DNA of 64,000 bases from Streptomyces glomeratus (GTDB taxonomy: Bacteria; Actinomycetota; Actinomycetes; Streptomycetales; Streptomycetaceae), in contig NZ_JAKEEB010000003.1 of assembly GCF_021462825.1 (NCBI RefSeq), positions 310,001 through 374,000 of the forward strand, written 5' to 3'. Below the pieces are notes generated by a model, which saw nothing but the letters and a program-made list of their open reading frames with translations, was not told the origin of the DNA and made no database searches. Shown piece by piece: positions 50,820 to 59,964 of the stretch. The position numbers and the translations under genes are program-made. How positions within the stretch are numbered: the first letter of the stretch is position 1; each line of letters begins with the position of its first letter.

Positions 50820-52184
50820 ATGCCCGAGCGTGGCCGCACCACGCCGCACCACAACGAGCCGGAAGGCCACATACCCGCGGCGGAGGCGACGGCCTCCGCC
50901 GCGCCCCCGCCGACCGCCGGAGCCGCGGCCCCCGCCCGGGACGATGCCGCGCTCCGCCGCACCGGTCTCCTCGTCACCTTCCTCCTCGGCGGCCTCACCG
51001 CCACACCCCCGCTGGCGATGGACATGTACCTCCCGTCGCTGCCGGAGGTCACCACGTCCCTGCATGCGCCCGCCGCGACCGTGCAGCTCACCCTCACCGG
51101 CTGCCTCGCCGGCATGGCGCTCGGCCAGCTACTGGTCGGCCCGATGAGCGACAAGTGGGGACGGCGGCGCCCGCTGCTCGCGGGCCTGGCCGTCTACGTC
51201 GTCGCCACCGCGCTGTGCGCGCTCGCGCCCTCCGTCGAGGCGCTCGTCGCCTTCCGGCTGGTGCAGGGGCTTGCGGGCGCCGCCGGGATAGTGATCGCGC
51301 GTGCCGTCGTCCGCGATCTGTACGACGGCGTGGCCATGGCCCGGTTCTTCTCCACCCTCATGCTGATCTCCGGGGCCGCGCCGATCGTCGCGCCGCTGAT
51401 CGGCGGCCAGATTCTGCGCGTCACCGACTGGCGGGGTGTCTTCGTCGTCCTCACGGCCGTGGGGATCGCGCTCGCCGCGCTGGTCTGGGCAAGGCTGCCC
51501 GAGACGCTTCCCCCGGCAGGGAGGCAAGGCGGGGGAGTGGGCGCGGCCCTGCGCTCCGTGCGGGCCCTGCTCGCGGACCGCGCCTTCACCGGCTACACCG
51601 TCGCGGGCGGCTTCGCCTTCGCCGCGCTCTTCGCCTACATCAGCGCCTCCCCGTTCGTGGTCCAGGAGATCTACGGCGCCTCCCCGCAGACCTTCAGCCT
51701 GCTGTTCGGCCTCAACTCCGTGGGGCTCGTGGTCGCCGGGCAGATCAACGGCAAGGTCCTGGTGGGGCGGGTCGGTCTGGACAAGGTGCTGGCGGCGGGC
51801 CTCACCGTCGTCACGCTCGCCGCGGCCACGCTGCTGCTGATGGCGACGGGCGTCCTCGGGCCCGTCGGGCTCGCCCCGGTCGCCACCGCCCTCTTCGTCC
51901 TCATGACGGCGATGGGCTTCACCCTCCCCAACACCCAGGCGCTGGCCCTGATGCGCACCCGTCACCACGCCGGGTCCGCCTCCGCGCTGCTCGGCACCTC
52001 CTCCTTTCTCATCGCCGCCGTCGTCTCGCCGCTCGTCGGGGTCGCGGGCGAGCACACCGCCGTCCCGATGGCCCTCGTCCAACTGGCGGCCGCACTGGTG
52101 GCCGCCACCTGCTTCATGGCACTGTGCCGTCCCTGGAACACCCGCACACGCGCGGGCGTGGAGAGAGTGGGGGAGGAGAGCTGA
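50820..52184 (+). CDS. Bcr/CflA-family MFS drug exporter
   Basis: A 454-residue 12-helix transporter with a Pro/Ala-rich cytoplasmic N-terminus. The family mark LAMDMYLPSLPEV is followed by GPMSDKWGRRRPLL (motif A) and RLVQGLAGAAGIVIARAVVRDL. GGGAGGGG precedes the ATG at 50820. Its stop overlaps the start of the serine hydrolase gene. Exports an unknown compound by proton antiport. Confidence 0.92.
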   Translation: MPERGRTTPHHNEPEGHIPAAEATASAAPPPTAGAAAPARDDAALRRTGLLVTFLLGGLTATPPLAMDMYLPSLPEVTTSLHAPAATVQLTLTGCLAGMALGQLLVGPMSDKWGRRRPLLAGLAVYVVATALCALAPSVEALVAFRLVQGLAGAAGIVIARAVVRDLYDGVAMARFFSTLMLISGAAPIVAPLIGGQILRVTDWRGVFVVLTAVGIALAALVWARLPETLPPAGRQGGGVGAALRSVRALLADRAFTGYTVAGGFAFAALFAYISASPFVVQEIYGASPQTFSLLFGLNSVGLVVAGQINGKVLVGRVGLDKVLAAGLTVVTLAAATLLLMATGVLGPVGLAPVATALFVLMTAMGFTLPNTQALALMRTRHHAGSASALLGTSSFLIAAVVSPLVGVAGEHTAVPMALVQLAAALVAATCFMALCRPWNTRTRAGVERVGEES

Positions 52185-53311
52185 GCGCGCCGAGACTGCG
52201 CATCGACACCCCGGAGAGGGCCGGGCTCGATCCGGAGGAACTGCGTCTTGTCGTCCGGGACCTCCACGACGCCGTCGGCGGGGAGCGCCCCTGGGCGGCG
52301 GGTGCCGTGGTGATCGCCGGGCGCGGCCCGGTGATCGCCCTGGAGGAGGCCGCGGGCTGGGCGGTCCGCTACGCCGCGTACGACGCGGAGACGGACCGGG
52401 GCGTCGAACTGCCGCCCGAGGCACGGGTGCCGATGACCGTGCACACGCCCTTCGACCTGGCCTCGCTCACCAAACTCTTCACCGCGGTCGCCGCGATGCA
52501 GCAGCTGGAGCGCGGCACGCTCGGCATCGACGCGCGCGTGGCGTCGTACCTGCCGGAGTTCCACGCGGCCGCGGAACACGGCATCACCGTACGGCAGCTG
52601 CTCACGCACACCTCCGGACTGCGGCCCGAACTCCCGTTGTACGACTGTCCTTCGCCTGCGGCCCGGCTGGCGTTGCTGCGCGCGGAGGCCCCTGCCGCCG
52701 CGCCCGGCACCCACCGCTACTCGGACCTGAACCTGCTGCTGTTGCAGTACGTCCTGGAGCGCATCACCGGCCGCACCCTCGACGTACTCGTCCGCGACGG
52801 CATCACCCGCCCGCTCGGGATGACGGCCACGGGCTTCGGGCCGTGCCCGGACGCGGCGGCCACGGAGGACCAGCGGCGGCCCTGGGCCAAGACGGACCGG
52901 GGCATGCTGCGGGGGGTGGTCCACGACGAGAACGCGTGGGCGCTCGGTGGTGTGGCCGGGCACGCGGGCCTCTTCTCGACGGCACGGGACCTGGCCGTCT
53001 TCTGCCGCGCCCTGCTGTCCGGCGGCTCCCACGGACCCGCCCGCATCCTGGGCCCCGACTTCGTCGAGCTGATGCTCACCGCGCCGGGCCTGGGCTTCGC
53101 GGTCGACCAGCCGTGGTTCATGGGCGCGCTGGCGGGCCGGGGCGCGGCGGGCCACACGGGATTCACGGGCACGTCCCTGGTCCTGGACCCCGCGACGGAC
53201 ACCTTCCTCGTCCTCCTCGCGAACACGGTCCATCCCCGCCGCCGGGACCCGGACCACCGGCTGCGGGTCGCAGCGGGGGACCGGCTGGCGCGGGCGATCC
53301 GGGGCACCTGA
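52181..53311 (+). CDS. Serine hydrolase (beta-lactamase/esterase class C), probable CTG start
   Basis: A 376-residue class-C-type serine hydrolase: FDLASLTKLFTA (SxxK), YSDLNLLLLQY (YxN-like) and GHTGFTGTSL (HTG). In the frame the conserved N-terminus SAPRLRIDTPERAGLDPEE is preceded by CTG at 52181, which overlaps the exporter stop (CTGA) behind GGAGGAGAG. No ATG, GTG or TTG is available between there and the preceding stop region, and later starts would cut the domain. Acts on an unknown ester, lactam or peptide. Confidence 0.88.
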   Translation: MSAPRLRIDTPERAGLDPEELRLVVRDLHDAVGGERPWAAGAVVIAGRGPVIALEEAAGWAVRYAAYDAETDRGVELPPEARVPMTVHTPFDLASLTKLFTAVAAMQQLERGTLGIDARVASYLPEFHAAAEHGITVRQLLTHTSGLRPELPLYDCPSPAARLALLRAEAPAAAPGTHRYSDLNLLLLQYVLERITGRTLDVLVRDGITRPLGMTATGFGPCPDAAATEDQRRPWAKTDRGMLRGVVHDENAWALGGVAGHAGLFSTARDLAVFCRALLSGGSHGPARILGPDFVELMLTAPGLGFAVDQPWFMGALAGRGAAGHTGFTGTSLVLDPATDTFLVLLANTVHPRRRDPDHRLRVAAGDRLARAIRGT

Positions 53312-53323
53312 GAGAATCGGTGG

Positions 53324-54316
53324 GTGAACGCCCCCGTCTCCCCAGCCGACACCCTTCGCGCCGCGCTCGCCGGACTGCTCGACGGGCTTCCGCCCAAGCA
53401 GGCCGCGCAGGCCGTGGAGCGGCTGATCGTCAACTACCGGGGGCGCACCCCGACGGACGCGCCCGTGCTGCGGGACCGTTCGGACGTGGTCGCGTACGCC
53501 GCCTACCGGATGCCCGCGACGTTCGAGGCGGTGTCAGCGGCGCTGGCGGCGTTCGCCGACGCCGTGCCCGGATGGACGCCGGGGAGCCACACGGACATCG
53601 GCGGCGGCACGGGTGCGGCGACCTGGGCCGTCAGCGCGACCTGGGACGGGCAGCGCCCGGTCACCGTGCTCGACTGGGCCGAGCCCGCGCTCGCGCTGGG
53701 CCGGGAGATCGCCGCCGCGAACCCGGCGCTGACGACCGCCGCCTGGCACCGCTCTCGTATCGGATCGGGACTCTCCCTCGAGAGCACCGATCTCGTCACG
53801 GTCTCCTATGTCCTGGGCGAGCTGACCGAGGGTGACCGTGCCGCGGTCGTCGACGCCGCCGCGGCCGCCGCGCAGGCCGTCGTGGTCGTCGAACCCGGCA
53901 CCCCGGACGGCTACGCCCGCGTCATCGAGGCCCGCGACCGTCTGATCGGCGCCGGATTCCGCGTCGCCGCGCCCTGCCCGCACAGCGCGGCCTGCCCCAT
54001 CGTGCCCGGCGAGGACTGGTGCCACTTCTCGGCCCGGGTCAGCCGATCCTCGCTGCACCGCCAGGTCAAGGGCGGTTCCCTGGCGTACGAGGACGAGAAG
54101 TTCAGCTATGTCGCCGCGGCCCGCTTCCCGGTGCGGCCGGCCCGCTCCCGGGTCGTCCGCAGACCGCAGATCCGCAAGGGCCAGGTGCTTCTCGACCTGT
54201 GCGGCCCGGAGGAGTCCCTGCACCGCGACACCGTGACCAAACGCCACGGCCCCCTCTACCGGGCGGCCCGAGACACGCACTGGGGCGCCCCCTGGCCCCC
54301 ACCGCACGAGGACTGA
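53324..54316 (+). CDS. Small ribosomal subunit Rsm22-family methyltransferase
   Basis: A 330-residue SAM methyltransferase. Motif I is HTDIGGGTGAATWA, followed by VTVLDWAEPALALG and DLVTVSYVLGEL. A cysteine cluster (CPHSAACPIVPGEDWCHF) and LLDLCGPEE form the likely iron-sulfur site of Rsm22 proteins, which assist ribosomal small-subunit assembly. GTG at 53324 lies 12 bp after the hydrolase stop. Confidence 0.88.
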   Translation: MNAPVSPADTLRAALAGLLDGLPPKQAAQAVERLIVNYRGRTPTDAPVLRDRSDVVAYAAYRMPATFEAVSAALAAFADAVPGWTPGSHTDIGGGTGAATWAVSATWDGQRPVTVLDWAEPALALGREIAAANPALTTAAWHRSRIGSGLSLESTDLVTVSYVLGELTEGDRAAVVDAAAAAAQAVVVVEPGTPDGYARVIEARDRLIGAGFRVAAPCPHSAACPIVPGEDWCHFSARVSRSSLHRQVKGGSLAYEDEKFSYVAAARFPVRPARSRVVRRPQIRKGQVLLDLCGPEESLHRDTVTKRHGPLYRAARDTHWGAPWPPPHED

Positions 54317-54346
54317 CGCACAGGCCCTCAACCGCGCCGCACGAAA

Positions 54347-54404
54347 CGGGCCGGTCTCATCGGGCCGGTCTCGTCGGGCCGGTCGTCGTCGGGCCGGTCG
54401 TACG
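54347..54404 (+). repeat. 14-15 bp tandem repeat, about four units
   Basis: CGGGCCGGTCTCAT, CGGGCCGGTCTCGT, CGGGCCGGTCGTCGT and CGGGCCGGTCGTACG follow head to tail from 54347 in the gap between the Rsm22 and primase-polymerase genes. The rest of this 294-bp gap holds an AT-richer promoter-like part around 54460-54500. Confidence 0.75.
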
Positions 54405-54610
54405 GCGGTGCGAAAGGGCACTCCGTCGGGCACCTCTCGGCCTTCCCCTCCGCCGGACACATAGTGGTAAATCCCGCAATGCCCTCTCATACCGGCTCGC
54501 GGTTGGCATCGCCCCGGCTACCCCGGTTGGGGGCCCCGGTCACCCGGGGCTCAGGATGGTGGGACGATGGGGGGATGATTCCCGACCACGGCAGTGAGAC
54601 GAGGGGATAG

Positions 54611-55345
54611 ATGAGCGCAGAGTTCGGCCGCCGCGCGGGCGGGCAGGGCAGGATCTCCCAGTGGCTGCGTGGACGCCGTCCCGCCCGTCTCAAGGAGGAC
54701 GCCGACGGCGGCCGTGAGGCGATGCTGCTGGCTGCCGCCGCCGCGGGACTGCCGCTCGCGCCCGCCGCGCACCCCGTCGGCTACCGCTGCTCCTGCGACC
54801 GCATCGGCTGTCCCACGCCCGCCCGGCACCCCGTCTCCTTCGCCTGGCAGACCCAGTCCACGACGGACCGGGCGCAGGTCGAGCGCTGGGCCCGGCACCA
54901 GCCGCAGGCGAACTTCATCACCGCGACCGGGATGGTGCACGACGTGCTGGACGTCCCGCGGGAGGCCGGCGAGGAGGCCCTGGAGCGGATGCTCGTCTCC
55001 GGCGTGGAGGTGGGACCGGTCGCCGCCACCGGCGACGGGCGCATGCTGTTCTTCACGCTGACCCGCGGCACCCCCGAGGACGAGGACGAGTGGTGGCCGT
55101 GCGCGCTGGACTGCCACCCGGAGACGATGGACGAGCATCCGGGCCTGCGCTGGCACTGCCGGGGCTCGTACGTGCTCGTACCGCCCGCGCAGCTGCCCGG
55201 TGAGCTCACGGTCGAGTGGGTACGGGGGCCGGAGCACGCGCTGCCGGATCCGCTGAGCCTGCTGGAGCACCTGACGGACGCGTGCGCCCGGTACGCCGGG
55301 GACGCCCCCGAGGACCGGCTCGCGGGCTGGCCGCACCACCACTGA
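54611..55345 (+). CDS. Bifunctional DNA primase/polymerase-like protein
   Basis: A 244-residue protein of the prim-pol N-terminal family. Marks: REAMLLAAAAAGLPLAPAAHPVGYRCSCDRIGCPTPARHPVSFAWQTQSTTD (Cys cluster and conserved His) and ANFITATGMVHDVLDVPREAGEEALERML, where a D-x-P motif stands in for the usual DxD. It lacks a helicase domain and is chromosomal. GAGGGGATAG precedes the ATG. Catalytic activity is uncertain. Streptomyces genomes carry this stand-alone form, from memory. Confidence 0.8.
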   Translation: MSAEFGRRAGGQGRISQWLRGRRPARLKEDADGGREAMLLAAAAAGLPLAPAAHPVGYRCSCDRIGCPTPARHPVSFAWQTQSTTDRAQVERWARHQPQANFITATGMVHDVLDVPREAGEEALERMLVSGVEVGPVAATGDGRMLFFTLTRGTPEDEDEWWPCALDCHPETMDEHPGLRWHCRGSYVLVPPAQLPGELTVEWVRGPEHALPDPLSLLEHLTDACARYAGDAPEDRLAGWPHHH

Positions 55346-55363
55346 GCCGGAGCGCCGGGGCGG

Positions 55364-56365
55364 CTACTCGCCCTGTGCCCCGGTCAGCCCCTGCACCCGG
55401 CTCAGGAATTTCACCTTGCCCCGCGCCGGGTCCAGCACCGCCTGGTTCGAGATGAACTGAAGCGTCAGCGACTGCTTGACCTCGCCGGTCACCAGAGCCT
55501 TGATGTTCGCGTCGGTGATGTTGATGTTCACGCCCCGCGCGGCCGTCTGCTTCTCGTAGTGGCGCGTGGCGAAGAACACCAGCGCGCCGCCGTCGGTGGT
55601 GCGCAGCCCCACCGGGGCGTACGCGCCGTTCGTCAGCGGCTGGTCGATGTACTGCCGGGCCAGCCCGGGCTTGCGCGCGTCCGCCAGCCGGCTGGCCCGC
55701 CACTGTGAGGTGTGCGGCCCGGGCGCGAAGGCTTCGCCGCCGCTGTGGAGATACGAGGTGTACGCCGCCGGGAGCCGGCGCGGGCGCACGGCGAGCGCCG
55801 CGTCGTCCGCGGTGACGGGCTTGGCCCAGCCGTCCTTGTCCGTCTCGAACGCCGGCACGTCGTTCGCCGCGAGGATCGTCAGATACGACACCGCCCACAC
55901 CTTGTCCGGGCCGGAACGGGTGAAGACGAGCAGCCAATGGGCGTCCGCGCTGCCCTTGTTGGCGTGGGTGTCCGCGACGAACCAGCGGGGCCAGCCGGCC
56001 TTCTTCGGGATCGTGAACCTGGCGTCGGTGAGCGTCAGCGGGGAATGGCCGGGATTGCCGCCCGGGTTGTTCGTGTGCCCCGCCTCCAGCTTGCCGGCGT
56101 CGATGTCGGCGAGGGCGCCGGCGACCCGGTCCGCGTCCTTCGAGCGGTCGTAGGTCTTGTCCGCCTTGTTGTAGGCGGCGAGGAAGTCCTTGAGCGCGCG
56201 GGCGGCCTCCGCCCTGGCCGCCGTCGGCACGACCTCACGTTCGCCGTGGACGACGACGCAGCCGCTCGCCCCCATGGACACAGCGGCGGCCAGCGCCGCC
56301 GCCAGGGCGAAACGGCTGCGACGACGAAACGTTCGAGGGTTGCGATCCCCGCGATCCCTGCTCAT
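55364..56365 (-). CDS. Lipoprotein, function unknown
   Basis: A 333-residue precursor: Arg-rich start, hydrophobic segment FALAALAAAVSM and lipobox GASGC, so C36 should be lipid-anchored outside. The mature protein has two alpha/beta halves (about 45-190 and 190-333) with NTF2-like character (LKDFLAAYNKADKTYDR...WLLVFTRSGPDKVWAVSYLTIL). It follows efeU by 86 bp and reads in the same direction, so cotranscription with the iron genes is possible. Confidence 0.8.
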   Translation of the reverse strand: MSRDRGDRNPRTFRRRSRFALAAALAAAVSMGASGCVVVHGEREVVPTAARAEAARALKDFLAAYNKADKTYDRSKDADRVAGALADIDAGKLEAGHTNNPGGNPGHSPLTLTDARFTIPKKAGWPRWFVADTHANKGSADAHWLLVFTRSGPDKVWAVSYLTILAANDVPAFETDKDGWAKPVTADDAALAVRPRRLPAAYTSYLHSGGEAFAPGPHTSQWRASRLADARKPGLARQYIDQPLTNGAYAPVGLRTTDGGALVFFATRHYEKQTAARGVNINITDANIKALVTGEVKQSLTLQFISNQAVLDPARGKVKFLSRVQGLTGAQGE

Positions 56366-56451
56366 CAGTGACCTTCACCTTCCCCTTCCCGGAGGCGAAC
56401 CCTACCGGGGCGGGGAGCCGGGCGGGCGGGGGGTTCCCCAACCCGCCTGCG

Positions 56452-57327
56452 TCACTCGGACGCGGGTACCTTCGTCTCGACCGCGGGGGCCGCCTCGTCC
56501 GCCTGCCGGCCCGTCAGCCGGGCGATGAGCTCCGGGGTGACGAGGAAGACGGCCAGGGTCGGAACCAGGTACAGGGCCCAGATCGTCAGCTGGACGACCG
56601 TCGGGTCCGGCTGGAAGTTGAAGACGCCCTTGAGCAGGGTGCCGTACCAGCTGTCCGGCGGGATGACACCGCTGATGTCGAAGGCCAGGTCCGTCAGACC
56701 CGGGATCCAGCCGGCCTCCTGAAGGTCGTGGAAGCCGTACGCGAGGACGCCCGCGGCGACGACGACCAGCATGCCGCCGGTCCAGGTGAAGAACTTGGCG
56801 AGGTTGATCTTCAGGGCACCGCGGTAGAACAGCCAGCCCAGCAGGACCGCGGTGGCCAGACCCAGGGCGACGCCGATGAGCGGGCGCGGGGTGCCGTCGC
56901 TGGCCGCGTGCACCGACGCCCACACGAACAGCGCGGTCTCCAGGCCCTCCCGGCCGACCGCCAGGAACGCGGTGGCGACCAGCGCGCCCGTGCCCATCGC
57001 GAGGGCCGCGTCCAGCTTGCCGTGCAGTTCGGACCTCAGATGCCGTGCCGTGCGCCGCATCCAGAAGACCATCCAGGTCACCAGGCCGACCGCGATGATC
57101 GACAGCGAGCCGCCCAGCGCCTCCTGCGCCTGGAACGTCAGCTCCTGCGAGCCGAATTCCAGGACGCAGCCGAAGCCCATCGCGAGCGCCATCGCGATGC
57201 CGATGCCGGTCCAGATCGGCTTCAGGGCGTCCCTGCGGCCGGTCTTGACCAGATAGGCGATCAGGATGCAGACGACGAGGCTGGCCTCCAGCCCTTCGCG
57301 CAGGCCGATCAGATAGTTGGAGAACAC
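56452..57327 (-). CDS. efeU: EfeU/FTR1-type iron permease
   Basis: A 291-residue membrane protein with seven segments and two REGLE iron motifs (LIGLREGLEASLV and AVGREGLETALFV). It moves iron across the membrane using EfeO and EfeB. GTG at 57327 begins 3 bp after the efeB stop. Third gene of the efeO-efeB-efeU operon, presumably under the iron box at 59814. Confidence 0.95.
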   Translation of the reverse strand: MFSNYLIGLREGLEASLVVCILIAYLVKTGRRDALKPIWTGIGIAMALAMGFGCVLEFGSQELTFQAQEALGGSLSIIAVGLVTWMVFWMRRTARHLRSELHGKLDAALAMGTGALVATAFLAVGREGLETALFVWASVHAASDGTPRPLIGVALGLATAVLLGWLFYRGALKINLAKFFTWTGGMLVVVAAGVLAYGFHDLQEAGWIPGLTDLAFDISGVIPPDSWYGTLLKGVFNFQPDPTVVQLTIWALYLVPTLAVFLVTPELIARLTGRQADEAAPAVETKVPASE

Positions 57328-57330
57328 GGG

Positions 57331-58620
57331 CTACGCCTCCTCGGACAGCAGGGTCCGGCCCCACCAGTCGTCCTTGTCGCGGACGCCGGGCGGCACGGCG
57401 AAGACGGCCGAACCGACGTGCTGGATGTACTCGTTGAGCGCGTCGGACGCCGACAGTTTGCGCTGCAGCGGGATGAATCCCTTGCGGGGATCGCGCTGGT
57501 AGGCGAGGAAGAACAGACCTGCGTCCAGGCGGCCGAGCCCGTCCGTGCCGTCGGTGAAGGAGTAGCCGCGGCGCAGGATCGTGATCCCGCCATTGGAGTC
57601 GGGGTGCGCGAGCCGTACGTGCGCGTCGGGCTTCATCGCCTTCAGGAACGGCGTGTCGTGCTCCTTCGCCTTGCCGACGGGAGCGCCCTCGCCCTTGTCG
57701 CGGCCGAAGACGTCCTCCTGCTCCTGCAGCGAAGTGCGGTCCCACGTCTCGATGTTCATGCGGATACGCCGGGCCACGAGGTAGGAGCCGCCCGTCATCC
57801 AGCCGGGCCCGTCGCCGTCGCCGACCCACACGAACTTCTTCAGCCGGTCCGTCTCCGTGCCCGCGATGTTGCGGGTGCCGTCCTTGAACCCCATGAGGTT
57901 GCGGGGCGTCTGGGCGTCCGGGGTGGTCGACGAGGTCTTGCCGAAGCCGAGCTGCGACCAGCGGATGGCGACCTTGCCGAAGCCGATCCGGGCCAGGTTG
58001 CGGATCGCGTGCACGGCGACCTGCGGGTCGTCCGCGCAGGCCTGGACGCACAGATCGCCGCCGGTGCGGGACTTGTCGAGATTGTCGCCCGGGAACGGAG
58101 GCAGATCGACCAGCGCGTCGGGCCGCTTGCCGCCCAGCCCGAACTTCTCGAAGAACGACGGCCCGAAGCCGATGGTCAGCGTCAGCCGCGACGGCTTGAG
58201 GCCCAGTGCCTCACCGGTGTCGTCCGGCGGGGCCTCGGCGAGCCCGCCGTAGGCGCCCCCACCGACCGCCTGGCCCGCCGTCATCCGCCGCGCGGCCGCA
58301 GTCCAGTCCTTCATCATCTGCACGAACTCGGCGCGGTCGTCGGTCTTCACGTCGAACGCGGCGAAGTGCAGCCGGTCCTGGACGGGCGTGGCGATACCCG
58401 CCTGATGCGTGCCGTGGAACTCGACGGCGGCACCCGTCGTGGCGCCCGCCGGGTCCACGTCGTCGCCGGTGCGGGTCATGGCCACCGCGCCGCCGGCCAC
58501 GGCGGCGCCCAGCGCGAGTCCCGCGCCGCCCCAGCCGATCAGGGCGCGTCGCGAGGGGGCGGGAGAGGAGGTGGCGGTGGTCTCCGGAGCGGTGGTCTCC
58601 GGAGCGGTCGTGTCCGTCAT
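57331..58620 (-). CDS. efeB: EfeB, Tat-exported Dyp-type heme peroxidase
   Basis: A 429-residue deferrochelatase/peroxidase. Tat signal SRRALIGWGGAGLALGAAVAG after an E-T-T-A-P repeat; the Dyp motif is MGFKDGTRN (GxxDG) and the proximal histidine lies toward the C-terminal half. Accepts heme iron or oxidises ferrous iron at the cell surface for EfeO/U. ATG at 58620, 12 bp after efeO. Confidence 0.95.
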   Translation of the reverse strand: MTDTTAPETTAPETTATSSPAPSRRALIGWGGAGLALGAAVAGGAVAMTRTGDDVDPAGATTGAAVEFHGTHQAGIATPVQDRLHFAAFDVKTDDRAEFVQMMKDWTAAARRMTAGQAVGGGAYGGLAEAPPDDTGEALGLKPSRLTLTIGFGPSFFEKFGLGGKRPDALVDLPPFPGDNLDKSRTGGDLCVQACADDPQVAVHAIRNLARIGFGKVAIRWSQLGFGKTSSTTPDAQTPRNLMGFKDGTRNIAGTETDRLKKFVWVGDGDGPGWMTGGSYLVARRIRMNIETWDRTSLQEQEDVFGRDKGEGAPVGKAKEHDTPFLKAMKPDAHVRLAHPDSNGGITILRRGYSFTDGTDGLGRLDAGLFFLAYQRDPRKGFIPLQRKLSASDALNEYIQHVGSAVFAVPPGVRDKDDWWGRTLLSEEA

Positions 58621-58632
58621 GGTCCTGGCTCC

Positions 58633-59766
58633 TTACTTCACAACCGCGGCGGCGAGCTTCGACAGCGGCTCGGCGAGCGCGTTCACCGCGTCCGAGAGTT
58701 CCTTGCGGTCGTCCTTGCCGACCTTGTCGTAGGAGACGAAGTCGTAGGAGGTCTTGTCCGTGCGGTACTTGTGCAGCAGCGCGTTCAGCGCCGTGAACTG
58801 CTTGTCCAGCTCGGTGACCAGTGCCGCGTCGTTCTTCTGCGCCACCGGCTTGAGAAGCTCGTAGGCCTTCTGCGCGCCCTCGACGTTGCCCTTGAAGTCG
58901 ACGAGGTCGGTGTGCGAGTAGCGGTCCTCCTCGCCGGTGACCTTGCCGGTGGCGACCTCGTCGAGCAGTTCCTTGGCGCCGTTGGCCATGGAGGTCGGGG
59001 TGATCTCGGCCTTGCCGACCCGGCTCTGCCAGTCCTTCAGGTCCGTGACGAGCCGGTCGGCGAGGGTCTTCTCCTCGGCGCCGATCTTCTGGTCCTGCCA
59101 GAGGGCCTTCTCCAGCCGGTGCCAGCCGGTCCACTTCTGGCCCTGCTCCAGGCCGTCGGCGCGGGTGTCGACCTTCGGGTCGATGTCACCGAAGGACTCC
59201 GCGACCGGTTCGGTGCGCTCCCAGCCGATGCGGGAGGGCGCGTACGCCTTCTTCGCGGCCTCCAGGTCGCCGTCCTTGACGGCCTTCACGAAGGCCTCGA
59301 CGCGGGGCAGCGTCTCGTCCGCCTGGTCCTGGGCGTACGCGCGGTAGTCGGCGACGGCCTTGTCCAGCCTCGGGTCCCGCTTGGCCACCGAGCCGCCGGT
59401 GACGGTCAGCTTCTGCCGTACGCCGTGGCCCTTCATACCGGGCCGGCAGGCGATCTCGTAGGAACCGGCCTTGACCTCGGCGGTCAGCGTGTACTTGGTG
59501 CCCGGGCCGATGTTCTCCTTCTCGGAGACGATGCGGTCGTCCGGGAACACGATCTCGACCTCTGTGGCCTTCGAGCCCTTGTTCTCGATGCTCAGCGTCA
59601 CGTGGCCGGCCGGCACGGACTTCGCGGAGGTCTTGCACGTGGAGTCGGCGGCCGTGACCTGGATCGCGTCGCCTTCCTTGGCGTCGCTCTTGGCGGTGCA
59701 GGCCGTGACGGTGGTCAGGGCTGCCGCGGCGGCTGCGGTGACGACGGAGAGTCGGACGGCTCGCAT
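58633..59766 (-). CDS. efeO: EfeO, iron-binding lipoprotein (cupredoxin + M75)
   Basis: A 377-residue lipoprotein with lipobox TVTAC. A cupredoxin-like domain (TCKTSAKSVPAGHVTLSIENKG..GSYEIACRPGMKGHG) precedes the M75 domain, whose metal motif is GWHRLEKALW. Captures iron outside and delivers it to EfeU. First gene of the operon with a DmdR/IdeR-type iron box 48 bp upstream of its ATG. Confidence 0.95.
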   Translation of the reverse strand: MRAVRLSVVTAAAAAALTTVTACTAKSDAKEGDAIQVTAADSTCKTSAKSVPAGHVTLSIENKGSKATEVEIVFPDDRIVSEKENIGPGTKYTLTAEVKAGSYEIACRPGMKGHGVRQKLTVTGGSVAKRDPRLDKAVADYRAYAQDQADETLPRVEAFVKAVKDGDLEAAKKAYAPSRIGWERTEPVAESFGDIDPKVDTRADGLEQGQKWTGWHRLEKALWQDQKIGAEEKTLADRLVTDLKDWQSRVGKAEITPTSMANGAKELLDEVATGKVTGEEDRYSHTDLVDFKGNVEGAQKAYELLKPVAQKNDAALVTELDKQFTALNALLHKYRTDKTSYDFVSYDKVGKDDRKELSDAVNALAEPLSKLAAAVVK

Positions 59767-59813
59767 GGGTGCTCCAGGCTCAGGGCGGGGCAGTTCGGTG
59801 AGGCTGCCCTAAC

Positions 59814-59832
59814 TTACATGAGGCTTACCTGA
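59814..59832. promoter_or_regulatory. Iron box (DmdR/IdeR type) upstream of efeOBU
   Basis: On the minus strand TCAGGTAAGCCTCATGTAA fits the DtxR/IdeR consensus TWAGGTWAGSCTWACCTWA at 15 of 19 positions by my count. Located just before efeO, it should repress the operon when iron is ample. Confidence 0.7.
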
Positions 59833-59964
59833 CTAAAAACCACCCCTGCCGTGATTCGGCCTTCGAGAAAGATCACAGGCACGACTTCATCACGACCGCC
59901 GACGGCTGAGACCGAGGCGCGGTCGAACGGCGGCCGAGCGGGCGTGGGGTGCTTCAATGCCCGC

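Noticed and set aside
54347..54404. CRISPR or attachment repeats
   Set aside because: Simple 14-15 bp tandem repeats without spacers or nearby integrase.
54611..55345. Second mobile element around the primase-polymerase gene
   Set aside because: No integrase, repeats or transfer genes adjoin it; neighbours are ordinary chromosomal genes.
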